DNA from: Ignavibacteriales bacterium
GTDB lineage: Bacteria; Bacteroidota; Ignavibacteria; UBA10030
Direction of reading: 5' to 3'
NCBI GenBank assembly: GCA_016193365.1
Contig: JACPSI010000157.1
Span: 1-51,943, forward strand
Length of the DNA stretch: 51,943 nt
Shown: one piece after another, positions 10,960 through 19,874 of the stretch
Layout of the letters: each line of letters starts with the position of its first letter
Numbering within the stretch: the first letter of the stretch is position 1
Program-made: the position numbers and the translations under genes
The notes under the pieces: model-generated
The model's database searches: none
Seen by the model: the letters and a program-made list of their open reading frames with translations, nothing else
What the model was told of the DNA's origin: nothing

Positions 10960-11439
10960 ATGAAGCAGCGGACAAGGTCAGCCGCCGAAACTCAGGCCCT
11001 TGCTTCGACGTTCGCACGACAATTACGGAAGGGCGATATTGTCGCGCTGTATGGAGACCTCGGTTCGGGGAAGACGCAGTTCGCGAAAGGGTTGTGCGCT
11101 TTTTTCGGAGTGCGGGAACATGTCACGAGCCCCACTTTTGTTTTGCTGAACCGGTACAGCGGAAAGGACGCTGCAGGAAAAGAACTTCTGATCTTTCACT
11201 TCGACCTGTATCGGATCAAATCTCTTTCGGAAATCTACGACCTTGGTTACGAAGAATTTTTTTCACAGGATGGCATCTGTATGATCGAGTGGGGCGAACA
11301 CTTAAAGGACCTCCTCCCGCTCCAGCGCTATGACGTTCGAATTTCGTTCGGCGGTGTGGAAGAAGAAAGAATCATCGAAACGGAGAAATACGACTCCTCC
11401 GGGCGGCTGCTCACAACAACGATGCAATACACTCAATGA
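10960..11439 (+). CDS. tsaE: tRNA threonylcarbamoyladenosine biosynthesis ATPase TsaE
   Basis: GDIVALYGDLGSGKTQFAKGL (Walker A), SPTFVLLNRY, HFDLYRI, MIEWGE. Confidence 0.95.
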   Translation: MKQRTRSAAETQALASTFARQLRKGDIVALYGDLGSGKTQFAKGLCAFFGVREHVTSPTFVLLNRYSGKDAAGKELLIFHFDLYRIKSLSEIYDLGYEEFFSQDGICMIEWGEHLKDLLPLQRYDVRISFGGVEEERIIETEKYDSSGRLLTTTMQYTQ

Positions 11440-12128
11440 ATATCCTCGGCATTGAAACATCGACTGCAACATGCTCTGTCGGTTTTGTGGACGAGGAAGG
11501 AGTCTCGGTCGAGCGTTCCCTGGTGGAATCGCATATCCACTCTGAAAAACTCCAAACCCTTATCTCCAATGTTCTCCAGGACGCGAAAACGTCGATGATT
11601 GCCGTTGATGCAGTGGCAGTCTCCATTGGCCCGGGTTCATTCACAGGCCTGCGAATCGGCCTGAGCAGCGCAAAAGGGCTGTGTTACGCAATCGGAAAGC
11701 CGATTCTTTCAGTGTCGACCTTTGAGGCAATGGCAAGAGCCGTTGTCCGGTTTCGCCCTCTCGTTCAAAATATTGTCATCCTTCTCGATGCAAAACAGTC
11801 GGATTTCTATGTGGGCAGTTTCAGTAGGGTTGGCGACCTTGTCGAGACAGGATTGGAAGTGGCCGTCAAACCGCTCGAGGAGTGTGTTCGTGCTCTTCCT
11901 GTTGATGAACGGGCGCTGGTGCTGACGGACTCGCCACTCAGAATTCGGACTGCGTTTGGTCAGAACGTTGCCTGCGAGTCTCCCCACGCCTTTTGCCGTG
12001 GCGACATTGTGGCACACATCGGCCTCGAAAAATTCCTGTCGAAACAATTCAGCGGCCTTGAGGCTCTTGAGCCGATGTACCTGAAAGACTTTTTTGCAAA
12101 ACGTGAGCCTTTGAGCGCACATGCCTGA
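11436..12128 (+). CDS. tsaB: tRNA threonylcarbamoyladenosine biosynthesis protein TsaB
   Basis: MNILGIETSTATCSVGF, SIGPGSFTGLRIGLSSAKGLCYA. Confidence 0.94.
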   Translation: MNILGIETSTATCSVGFVDEEGVSVERSLVESHIHSEKLQTLISNVLQDAKTSMIAVDAVAVSIGPGSFTGLRIGLSSAKGLCYAIGKPILSVSTFEAMARAVVRFRPLVQNIVILLDAKQSDFYVGSFSRVGDLVETGLEVAVKPLEECVRALPVDERALVLTDSPLRIRTAFGQNVACESPHAFCRGDIVAHIGLEKFLSKQFSGLEALEPMYLKDFFAKREPLSAHA

Positions 12129-12169
12129 TTCTCCACTTCCTTTTTCGTCAAACTAAGAGAGGAGCTTCC

Positions 12170-13012
12170 ATGGCCTGGTTCCGGCGTTCGCAAGAGAATA
12201 TTCAAACAGGAGGGCCGAAGAAAGACGTCCCCGACGGCATGTGGACGAAATGCGGCGGCTGCGGAGAGATTATTCATCGCAAACAGCTCGAACAGAACCT
12301 CTTTACCTGTTACAAATGCAACTATCACTTCCGCATCGGCAGCAAGGTATACTTTGAGATTCTCCTGGACAAGAAAACTTTCAAGGAGATGGACAAAAAA
12401 ATCCGGTCCATGGACCCGTTGAATTTTGTCGATTCGAAAAAATACTCACAACGCCTTGACGAAGCTGTGCGCAAGACGGGTCTGATGGAAGCTGTCCGAA
12501 TCGGGACGGGAGAAATCAACGGCCTGCCGGTCGTTGTGGCCTGCATGGACTTCGCCTTCATCGGCGGAAGCATGGGGTCGGTGGTGGGAGAAAAAATCGC
12601 CCGCGCCATCGATGCAGCCAGACTGAAGAAGCATCCGCTGATCATCGTCTCTTCGAGCGGCGGCGCAAGGATGATGGAAGGCGCTCTTTCGCTGATGCAA
12701 CTGGCAAAGTCGAGCGCGAAACTCGCCCAGCTCTCCGACGCCGGTGTTCCCTATATATCCATCATGACGGACCCAACCACCGGAGGCGTCACCGCAAGCT
12801 TTGCCATGCTCGGGGATGTTCACATCGCGGAGCCGGCCGCCCTCATCGGCTTTGCCGGACCTCGCGTGATTAAACAGACTATTGGAAAGGACCTCCCCAA
12901 AGGGTTCCAACGCGCGGAATTCTTGCTGGAGAAAGGCTTCGTCGATATGGTCGTGCATCGAAAGGAGATGAAGGAGACCGTGTCGAAAATCCTCACATTG
13001 CTCCAGAACTGA
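12170..13012 (+). CDS. accD: Acetyl-CoA carboxylase carboxyltransferase subunit beta
   Basis: MWTKCGGCGEIIHRKQLEQNLFTCYKCNYH zinc finger; SSSGGARMMEGALSLMQLAK; TTGGVTASFAMLGD. Confidence 0.96.
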   Translation: MAWFRRSQENIQTGGPKKDVPDGMWTKCGGCGEIIHRKQLEQNLFTCYKCNYHFRIGSKVYFEILLDKKTFKEMDKKIRSMDPLNFVDSKKYSQRLDEAVRKTGLMEAVRIGTGEINGLPVVVACMDFAFIGGSMGSVVGEKIARAIDAARLKKHPLIIVSSSGGARMMEGALSLMQLAKSSAKLAQLSDAGVPYISIMTDPTTGGVTASFAMLGDVHIAEPAALIGFAGPRVIKQTIGKDLPKGFQRAEFLLEKGFVDMVVHRKEMKETVSKILTLLQN

Positions 13013-13015
13013 AGC

Positions 13016-13918
13016 ATGAAAATTCACATCGTAGGGGTCCCGATGGACCTTGGCGCCGGACGACGCGGCGTTGATATGGGGCCATCGGCAATACGCATTG
13101 CCGGAGTCGCGGAGAAACTCAAAGTGCTAGGGCATATCGTCATCGATGAAGGCGACATTCCGGTCAAGAACCCTGAACAGCAGAAAATCCGCAACGAGAG
13201 GCTGAAGTACCTTCCGGAAATCGTCCGCGCATGTACATTCCTTGGTTCCAAAATTGAAAAAATTGTCTCAGGCGGGGAATTTCCACTGGTGCTCGGCGGC
13301 GACCACTCCGTGGCTATCGGGACGATTGCCGGGATTTCAGCGTCTTGCCGCAAAACCAATAAAAAGCTCGGCGTTTTGTGGATCGATGCGCATGGCGACC
13401 TGAACACGGACAAGACCACGCCGTCCGGCAACATTCACGGAATGCCACTGGCAGTTTCGATTGGGTTAGGTGCCATAGAGCTCACGTCGGTTGCCGGTGA
13501 TTTCCGAAAGGTGGATCCGAAAAATGTCGTCCTGCTGGCAACTCGAGACCTCGATGACGGCGAACGGAAACACATCCGCCAGCACGGCATTAACATTTTT
13601 ACCATGGAAGAAATCGATAAACACGGTATGTCGGTGATTGTCGCAAAGGCTTTAAGAAAAATTCGTGATGTCGACCATCTTCACGTCAGCTTCGACCTGG
13701 ACGCCGTCGACCCATCCGTGGCGCCCGGCGTCGGCACGCCCGTCAAAGGGGGACTGAATTACCGGGAAGCTCATCTGATTATGGAAGAGCTGAATGAGTA
13801 CGGAAAAATGGCATCACTCGAAGTGGTCGAAGCAAATCCGATTCTCGATAGCAGAAACCAATCCGCCGAATTCGCCGTTGAGCTCATCCAGTCAGGGTTC
13901 GGCAAAAAAATCATCTGA
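13016..13918 (+). CDS. rocF: Arginase / ureohydrolase family
   Basis: PMDLGAGRRGVDMGPSAIR, GGDHSVAIGT, WIDAHGDLNT, SFDLDAVDPSVAPGVGTP. Confidence 0.9.
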   Translation: MKIHIVGVPMDLGAGRRGVDMGPSAIRIAGVAEKLKVLGHIVIDEGDIPVKNPEQQKIRNERLKYLPEIVRACTFLGSKIEKIVSGGEFPLVLGGDHSVAIGTIAGISASCRKTNKKLGVLWIDAHGDLNTDKTTPSGNIHGMPLAVSIGLGAIELTSVAGDFRKVDPKNVVLLATRDLDDGERKHIRQHGINIFTMEEIDKHGMSVIVAKALRKIRDVDHLHVSFDLDAVDPSVAPGVGTPVKGGLNYREAHLIMEELNEYGKMASLEVVEANPILDSRNQSAEFAVELIQSGFGKKII

Positions 13919-14769
13919 TGAACATCATTTCGACGGTTGCAGAGATGCAGGCTGAGGCTTCACGCCTGCGGGCAGAGGGGAGGAAGATCGGCGTTGTGCC
14001 AACCATGGGATATCTGCATGAGGGGCATGCAAGCCTCATACGTCGGGCGAAGGAAATCTGCGATGTTGTCGTTGTAACTATTTTTGTCAACCCGACGCAA
14101 TTCGGCCCGGGCGAGGATTTCGACCGGTATCCTCGCGATTTTCAACGAGACAGTGAGATCGCTTTAAAATGCGGCGCGGACATTATCTTCAGGCCCGACA
14201 AACAGGAAATGTATCCTGAAGGATACAAGACGTACATTGAGGTGGAGGATATTTCCAGTACTTTTGAAGGCAAAATTCGTCCCGGACATTTTCGCGGTGT
14301 GGCCACAATCGTTGCCAAGCTGCTTCATGCGACACATCCCCATATTGCCGTGTTCGGTCAAAAAGATGCCCAGCAGTCATACGTCATCCGGCAAATGGTT
14401 CATGACCTCAACTTCGACGTGGAAATCGTCGTCGCGCCCATTGTGCGAGAACCCGACGGCCTTGCACTGAGCTCAAGGAATGTCTATTTGAAAAACGGCC
14501 AGCGAGCAAGCGCCGTTTTTCTCTATAAGTCTTTACAACATGTTGAAAATCGTGTGAAATCCGGAGAGCGCTCCGTGGCCAAACTCCGGGCTGAAATGGA
14601 GGAGATCCTGAAGAAAGGGAATCCAACGCAGATCGACTACGTTGCGTTCGTTCGGCCGTCGACGTTTACTGAAATTGAAACCATCGAGACTCCGGAAGTT
14701 CTCATTGCTCTCGCAGTTCGATTCGGTTCAACCCGGCTCATTGATAACATAATTGTTTCAGTGGTTTGA
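13918..14769 (+). CDS. panC: Pantoate-beta-alanine ligase
   Basis: VPTMGYLHEGHASLIRRAKE, FVNPTQFGPGEDFDRYPR, VFGQKDAQQSYVIRQM, LALSSRN. Confidence 0.96.
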   Translation: MNIISTVAEMQAEASRLRAEGRKIGVVPTMGYLHEGHASLIRRAKEICDVVVVTIFVNPTQFGPGEDFDRYPRDFQRDSEIALKCGADIIFRPDKQEMYPEGYKTYIEVEDISSTFEGKIRPGHFRGVATIVAKLLHATHPHIAVFGQKDAQQSYVIRQMVHDLNFDVEIVVAPIVREPDGLALSSRNVYLKNGQRASAVFLYKSLQHVENRVKSGERSVAKLRAEMEEILKKGNPTQIDYVAFVRPSTFTEIETIETPEVLIALAVRFGSTRLIDNIIVSVV

Positions 14770-14847
14770 TCCCTTGCCGAAAACGAAATCGTATCTTGCT
14801 TACGACTTGCATGCAGGACGTGACCGTCTGACTCGAAACTCTATGCG

Positions 14848-14870
14848 GGTCGTCCTGAAGGACGACCTAC
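14848..14870. repeat. Palindromic repeat GGTCGTCCT-GA-AGGACGACC (copy 1)
   Basis: 9-bp perfect arms, 2-nt centre; followed by CTACC. Confidence 0.7.
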
Positions 14871-14929
14871 CAGTGTACTTGTCGGTCGGAGTTTTACGCC
14901 AACCTCTCGGAATGAAATCTAGCTTCTAA

Positions 14930-14953
14930 GCCGTCCTGGAGAACGGACCTACT
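14930..14953. repeat. Diverged copy 2: AGCCGTCCTGGAGAACGGACCTACT
   Basis: Aligns by eye to copy 1 (GTCCTGxAGxACGxxCCTAC). Confidence 0.5.
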
Positions 14954-14976
14954 CATAATTATGAAATAGCTCCAGA

Positions 14977-15750
14977 ATGACACGTCGAGCATCTGAATCC
15001 GCAAAACAAGATTTCGCAGCCGTCATCATGGCCGCAGGCAAGGGCACGAGGATGAAAAACCCCAACCTCGCGAAGGTCATGTACGAACTGAACGGCAAAC
15101 CGATGATCCACTACGTTGTCGACCTCGCGTACGACTTACATGCAAGCCGAGTGATCGTCATTGTCGGCCATCAGCGGGAGATTGTCAGTGCGTATGTCCG
15201 CAAAACGCATCCTGACGTCGAGTGCGTCCTGCAGGATCAACAGCTTGGCACCGGCCACGCGATCCAACAGTCGGAATCAACGCTCAAGAATTTCGAAGGA
15301 AGTGTTCTCGTTCTCTCAGGAGATGTCCCGCTTCTGCAACGAGACGCCATGGAAAAGCTCATCGCACATCATTCGGGCACCGGGGCGGTGGCAACCATCT
15401 TGACGGCGGACATCGAGGACCCGACGGGATACGGACGGATTGTCCGGAACGCGGACGGGTCGGTGAAGAAAATAGTGGAGCATCGTGACGCGTCACCGGA
15501 AGAGCTGGCCATCAGGGAAATGAATTCGGGTATCTATGTTTTCGAAAAAGACAAACTCTTTGACGGACTCAGCCATATCGGAGTGCACAACGTCCAGAAC
15601 GAGTACTACCTCACGGACGTGTTCGAGTATTTTTGGAAGCATGGCTGGAGAGTATCGGCCGTGAAAGCGCCTCATGTCGACGAAATTCGCGGCGTGAATA
15701 CCGTGGAACAGCTGGAAGAGGCAAGAGCCGTCCTCGAAGGTCGGGCGTGA
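14977..15750 (+). CDS. Single-domain UDP-N-acetylglucosamine pyrophosphorylase-type nucleotidyltransferase (GlmU N-terminal domain only)
   Basis: AAVIMAAGKGTRMKNPNLAKVMYELNGKPMIHYVV, DQQLGTGHA, SGDVPLL, TDPTGYGRIVRN-like (DIEDPTGYGRIVRN); no LbH acyltransferase domain. Confidence 0.88.
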   Translation: MTRRASESAKQDFAAVIMAAGKGTRMKNPNLAKVMYELNGKPMIHYVVDLAYDLHASRVIVIVGHQREIVSAYVRKTHPDVECVLQDQQLGTGHAIQQSESTLKNFEGSVLVLSGDVPLLQRDAMEKLIAHHSGTGAVATILTADIEDPTGYGRIVRNADGSVKKIVEHRDASPEELAIREMNSGIYVFEKDKLFDGLSHIGVHNVQNEYYLTDVFEYFWKHGWRVSAVKAPHVDEIRGVNTVEQLEEARAVLEGRA

Positions 15751-15811
15751 GCATGTCTGCTGCTGACGAAACCTTCGAGCCTCTCATGCGTCCAACCTGT
15801 ATCCGATTCTG

Positions 15812-15840
15812 TTGACAATCATTCGAGTTTTGACTATCAT
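15812..15840 (+). promoter_or_regulatory. Sigma70-like promoter TTGACA-17 nt-TATCAT
   Basis: Consensus -35, 17-nt spacer and near-consensus -10, upstream of an AAGGAGG RBS and the ATG at 15867. Confidence 0.55.
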
Positions 15841-15866
15841 TCATTCAGAGAAAAAGGAGGAAATCC

Positions 15867-16373
15867 ATGAGATCAGCGTTTAGTTGGGCGGCAGCGATTC
15901 TCCTCATCGCCGGAACGGCAAACGGCCAGCTTAAATCGAGGCCCGAAGAAAGGCCAAGTGTCAGCGAATCGATCATCCGCAGCGACAACAGCGGATTGAT
16001 GTTTGGATGGTTTGACCCCAGCCGGCTCACAATGCATCACAGTTATTCGCTGAGTTATTCGAGCTTTGGCGGACAGGGGCTTTCCCTCGGCGTTTATACC
16101 AACAGCCTGCTCTATCAGTTTTCTGACCCACTGTCTGTGCAGTTCGACATCAGCCTGATGCATTCGCCGTACAATACGTTTGGGAATGAATTTGGCAAGA
16201 ATTTCTCAGGTGTGTATCTCAGCCGTGCGCAGCTCAATTACAAGCCCACGGACAACATGTGGCTTCAGATCCAGTTCCGGCAAGTTCCCTCGTTATACTG
16301 GCTGGGCAATTCCGGATACTACCTGCCAAATTATTATAACGGATTCGACGTGCGCGAGGAGAACAACCACTGA
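15867..16373 (+). CDS. Hypothetical exported protein
   Basis: AAGGAGG RBS; signal-peptide-like MRSAFSWAAAILLIAGTANGQ; aromatic-rich beta-strand-like remainder. Confidence 0.7.
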   Translation: MRSAFSWAAAILLIAGTANGQLKSRPEERPSVSESIIRSDNSGLMFGWFDPSRLTMHHSYSLSYSSFGGQGLSLGVYTNSLLYQFSDPLSVQFDISLMHSPYNTFGNEFGKNFSGVYLSRAQLNYKPTDNMWLQIQFRQVPSLYWLGNSGYYLPNYYNGFDVREENNH

Positions 16374-16402
16374 CTCTGTTGTACAATCGAGTTTGTTCAA
16401 TC

Positions 16403-16452
16403 ACCGAGCAGGCACACCACCTTAAAAGGAAGAGCCTGCTCGGTTCGTTTTT
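16403..16452 (+). terminator. Rho-independent terminator
   Basis: accgagcaggc ... gcctgctcggt, 11-bp perfect stem, then TCGTTTTT. Confidence 0.8.
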
Positions 16453-16965
16453 GTGCCGAGGGAGAGGCAAGCGATAAAAGAACCGTCAGTTACACCGGCC
16501 GTCCATTCCGCTCCTTCACAACACCACGTTGTTGAAACAACTGCCACTTCCGGCAAATTTCCATCCCGCAAAGCCTTGCTCTTGACCTTAGGACTTGTGG
16601 TCGTTGGAGCTATCTATTTTCTCGCGATGAACCCTGATGAACCAGAAGTACGGCAATTCGGGAGGACCAGAGCAATTCAGCTCGACGTCCAGAATGGCAC
16701 GGGCGAGGCCAGGCTCGCCCAGAAACTGACAGAATTCCTCAGGGCGGAAGGCTTCGATGTTGTGGAACTGGGCAATTACAAATCGCAGGACATTCCCCGG
16801 ACGATGGTGCTCGACCGGGCAGGCAACATGCATGCCGCAAAATTTGTCGCGGCTTCACTGGGAATCGATGAAGAACGTGTCGTCCAGCAGGTGGACAAGA
16901 ATTTGTTCCTGGACGTTACTGTTGTCATCGGAAAGGATTTTGCTTCTCTGAGGGCATTTCGTTAA
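16453..16965 (+). CDS. LytR_C (LytR/CpsA/Psr C-terminal) domain membrane protein
   Basis: One TM helix (ALLLTLGLVVVGAIYFLAM) then IQLDVQNGTGEARLAQKLTEFLRAEGFDVVELGNY typical of LytR_C. Start (GTG) uncertain. Confidence 0.7.
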   Translation: MPRERQAIKEPSVTPAVHSAPSQHHVVETTATSGKFPSRKALLLTLGLVVVGAIYFLAMNPDEPEVRQFGRTRAIQLDVQNGTGEARLAQKLTEFLRAEGFDVVELGNYKSQDIPRTMVLDRAGNMHAAKFVAASLGIDEERVVQQVDKNLFLDVTVVIGKDFASLRAFR

Positions 16966-16985
16966 GGCATGCGGGGAGACTTGCT

Positions 16986-17423
16986 CTGACTTCGGGAACA
17001 CTTGCCAAAACAATCATCCGTTTCGCTTTGGAGAAAAAGGCGAGGAACGTTGTGATGATGGATCTGCGGAAAGTAACATCGACGACGGATTTTTTTGTGA
17101 TCTGCACCGCCGACTCCGACACGCAAGTCAAAGCGATTGCTGATTCGATCGTTGAGGGAACAATGTCGAAGGGAGTTCGCGTCTGGCATTCGGAAGGAAT
17201 GCAGGCTCTGTTCTGGGTAGTCCTGGATTACGTCGACGTCGTCGTACATATTTTTCTGAAAGAGGCGAGGTCATTTTACAACCTCGAACGCCTCTGGAGC
17301 GATGCCGGGATCACGGAAATAGAAGACGAAGCGGAGCAGGAAGCTGTCAGTACACGACGACAGAACGTGCGAGCGCCCTCCGCGGCTCATCGGAAGACAA
17401 AAAGAACGACAAAACGGTCATGA
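16986..17423 (+). CDS. rsfS: Ribosomal silencing factor RsfS (probable start upstream of the listed TTG)
   Basis: LAKTIIRFALEKKARNVVMMDLRKVTSTTDFFVICTADSDTQVKAIADSI...GMQALFWVVLDYVDVVVHIFLKEARSFYNLERLWSDA. Confidence 0.9.
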   Translation: MTSGTLAKTIIRFALEKKARNVVMMDLRKVTSTTDFFVICTADSDTQVKAIADSIVEGTMSKGVRVWHSEGMQALFWVVLDYVDVVVHIFLKEARSFYNLERLWSDAGITEIEDEAEQEAVSTRRQNVRAPSAAHRKTKRTTKRS

Positions 17424-19072
17424 AGCAGTATCTCGCAGAAAAAATAAGCGCTGTCCTGAAATCGCTCAACTACGACGGCGGCACAAAGCTCACGTTTGAA
17501 AAACCCAAGCTGGAGGCTCACGGAGATTTGACGACGAACGTTGCCATGGTGCTTGCGAAAACCGTTGGGAAAAATCCGAGAGCCGTTGCGCAGGAAATTG
17601 TTTCGAAACTCTCGTTCGACGCTCAAGACGTTGCCGGTGTAGACATTGCCGGTCCGGGGTTCATCAATTTCCGTTTCACCGGCCGGTTCTTTACGAAACA
17701 AATCGCCGAGATCCTCGCGCAACGTGAGCTCTTTGGAAAATCAACCGTCGGGGCGGGGAAAAAAACCCAGGTGGAATTTGTGAGCGCCAATCCCACCGGG
17801 CCGCTGAGCGTCGGCCACGGTCGACAGGCTGCGATCGGAGATACGATTGCAAACCTGCTGGAGTGGACGGGGCATGACGTCACCCGTGAATATTACTATA
17901 ACAACGCAGGACGGCAGATGAGAATGCTGGCTGAATCGACGTACGCCCGCTTCAGACAGCTGTCCGAACCGGATTTTCCTTTTCCCGAAGACGGCTACCA
18001 GGGGGAGTACATTACTGCGATTGCTGAAGAACTGAAGGAAGGGCAGGGAGAAAAACTTCTTCAGCTGGAGAAAGAAAAAGCACTCGAGATCTGCAAGTCT
18101 TTCGCCGAGGACTCCCTTTTTCAATCGATCAAACAAGTCCTCGGCCGAATCGGCGTCACATTCGACGTTTTTTACAACGAAGATTCTCTGTATTCATCGG
18201 GCAAGATCAAGGAAGTTATCGATGAGTTTCGTAAGAAAGGCCTGGCCTACGACAAAGACGGCGCAGTTTGGCTGAAGACGACCGCGCTCGGCCTTGAGCA
18301 GGATCGTGTGATCGTCAAAAGTAGCGGAGAGCCTACGTACCGTTTGCCGGATATTGCGTATCATCGCGAAAAATTCAAACGTGGGTTTGACCTTATTGTC
18401 GATATTTTCGGGGCCGACCACATTTCGACTATTCAGGAAGTTCTTGCCGGCGTACGATCTCTGGGTTACGACCCCGAAAAAATCAAAGTCGTTATCCATC
18501 AATTTGTAACGCTGATGAGGGACGGGCAGCAGGTAAAGATGTCCAAGCGGCTTGCAAACTTTGTCACCCTCGATGAACTGATCGAGGAAGTAGGTCCGGA
18601 TGTCGCGCGTTTCTTTTTTATCATGCGGGCAACGTCGAGTCATCTGGAATTTGACCTCGACCTTGCGAAGGAACAGTCGGAAAAAAACCCGGTGTATTAT
18701 GTACAATACGCCCACGCGCGAATCGCAAGCATTCTTCGCTTTGCCGAAAGCCAGAAGACCATAGAGAAATCCACGGAGATACAGAATCCCAACCTTGACC
18801 TCTTGAAGGAACCTTCGGAAGTGTCGCTGGCAAAACTGCTTTTGGAGTTCCCCGAATGGGTTGAAGGGACATGTTTTGCGTACGAGCCTCATCGGCTTGC
18901 GACGTACCTCCATGATGTCGCTACGGCGTTCCACCGCTTTTACCACGAGTGTCGCATCGTGATCCCAGAGCATGATGTGTCGAAAGCCCGCCTCGCTTTG
19001 TGTCTCGCAACAAAGATTGTCCTGAGCAACGGGTTCAACATCCTCGGCATTTCGGCGCCAGAAAAGATGTGA
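17420..19072 (+). CDS. argS: Arginine-tRNA ligase
   Basis: VEFVSANPTGPLSVGHGRQAAIGDTIANLLEWTGHDVTREYYYNNAGRQM; KMSKRLANFVTLDELIEEVG. Confidence 0.97.
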   Translation: MKQYLAEKISAVLKSLNYDGGTKLTFEKPKLEAHGDLTTNVAMVLAKTVGKNPRAVAQEIVSKLSFDAQDVAGVDIAGPGFINFRFTGRFFTKQIAEILAQRELFGKSTVGAGKKTQVEFVSANPTGPLSVGHGRQAAIGDTIANLLEWTGHDVTREYYYNNAGRQMRMLAESTYARFRQLSEPDFPFPEDGYQGEYITAIAEELKEGQGEKLLQLEKEKALEICKSFAEDSLFQSIKQVLGRIGVTFDVFYNEDSLYSSGKIKEVIDEFRKKGLAYDKDGAVWLKTTALGLEQDRVIVKSSGEPTYRLPDIAYHREKFKRGFDLIVDIFGADHISTIQEVLAGVRSLGYDPEKIKVVIHQFVTLMRDGQQVKMSKRLANFVTLDELIEEVGPDVARFFFIMRATSSHLEFDLDLAKEQSEKNPVYYVQYAHARIASILRFAESQKTIEKSTEIQNPNLDLLKEPSEVSLAKLLLEFPEWVEGTCFAYEPHRLATYLHDVATAFHRFYHECRIVIPEHDVSKARLALCLATKIVLSNGFNILGISAPEKM

Positions 19073-19096
19073 AAGCAAGTAATCCCGCAAAACAAT

Positions 19097-19146
19097 GTAA
19101 ACCTGACAGTCTCCCTCGTTGTTCTCAAGAGACCTGTCAGGTTTAC
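19097..19146. repeat. Inverted repeat/hairpin gtaaacctgacag(tctc)...(gaga)ctgtcaggtttac
   Basis: Perfect 13-bp arms plus 4 more pairs after a 1-nt bulge; 50 bp in total. Confidence 0.85.
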
Positions 19147-19390
19147 CAAGTGCGTTTGACAATGGAACTTCTTTTCATTAGCTTTCTTTCGCCACTAACC
19201 ACAGGAACGCATAGACCTCTCCGCTTGCTACCGCTTTCAAGGACCGCATAACCGCGGGACCATCAAGAATGTTGCTCCGAGTTTTCCCCAAAAGTTTCTG
19301 TCAAAGTTTTTGATAGAAGAGTCAATGAGAGGCTTAAGGTTTTCATTTCCGGACATAGTTTTGTAACTTTTTGTAAAATCTAGGGAAGAG

Positions 19391-19867
19391 TTGAACTTTC
19401 AGTCCGGACCAATAGAAGGTGTTCACATGAAAGCTCTGAAAACCCATTCAGACCATCGGGGATGGCTCATGGAACTTTTCCGGAACGATGAGATTCCAAA
19501 GGATTTCCTTCCTGCGATGGGCTACGTTTCCGAGACTGATCCGGCAACAGCTCGAGGGCCACATGAACACCGTGAACAAGCCGATTTCTTTTGCTTTGTC
19601 GGCCCTTCAACGTTCAAAATCTACTTGTGGGATACACGCAAGGATTCAAAAACATACGGGAATAGACAGGTCCTCGAAGCGGGCGAATCAAATCCGCAGA
19701 GTATGATCGTTCCGGCCGGTGTTGTGCATGCGTACAAAAATATCGGCACGAAACCGGGGTGGGTGTTCAACTTCCCCGACCGGCTCTATGCAGGCAAGGA
19801 CCGTAAAGCACAGGTAGATGAGATTCGGCACGAGAATCAAGCAAACACGACTTTTATTTTGGACTAA
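19391..19867 (+). CDS. dTDP-sugar 3,5-epimerase-like / WxcM-like cupin sugar enzyme
   Basis: HSDHRGWLMELFRNDEIP, GYVSETDPATARGPHEHREQADFF, IVPAGVVHAYKNIG, NFPDRLYAGKDR. Confidence 0.8.
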   Translation: MNFQSGPIEGVHMKALKTHSDHRGWLMELFRNDEIPKDFLPAMGYVSETDPATARGPHEHREQADFFCFVGPSTFKIYLWDTRKDSKTYGNRQVLEAGESNPQSMIVPAGVVHAYKNIGTKPGWVFNFPDRLYAGKDRKAQVDEIRHENQANTTFILD

Positions 19868-19874
19868 GATTTCC

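Noticed and set aside
14977-15750. Truncated glmU lacking the acetyltransferase domain as a possible pseudogene
   Set aside because: The ORF is intact and single-domain uridylyltransferases occur naturally; the following sequence shows no LbH remnant.
18194-19162. 322-aa minus-strand ORF opposite argS
   Set aside because: Antisense shadow of argS, which has clear class I aaRS motifs.
19330-19390. AT-rich ttttgtaacttttTGTAAAATC as a promoter for the polysaccharide operon
   Set aside because: Suggestive of a -33/-7 type promoter but no confident match; not reported as a feature.
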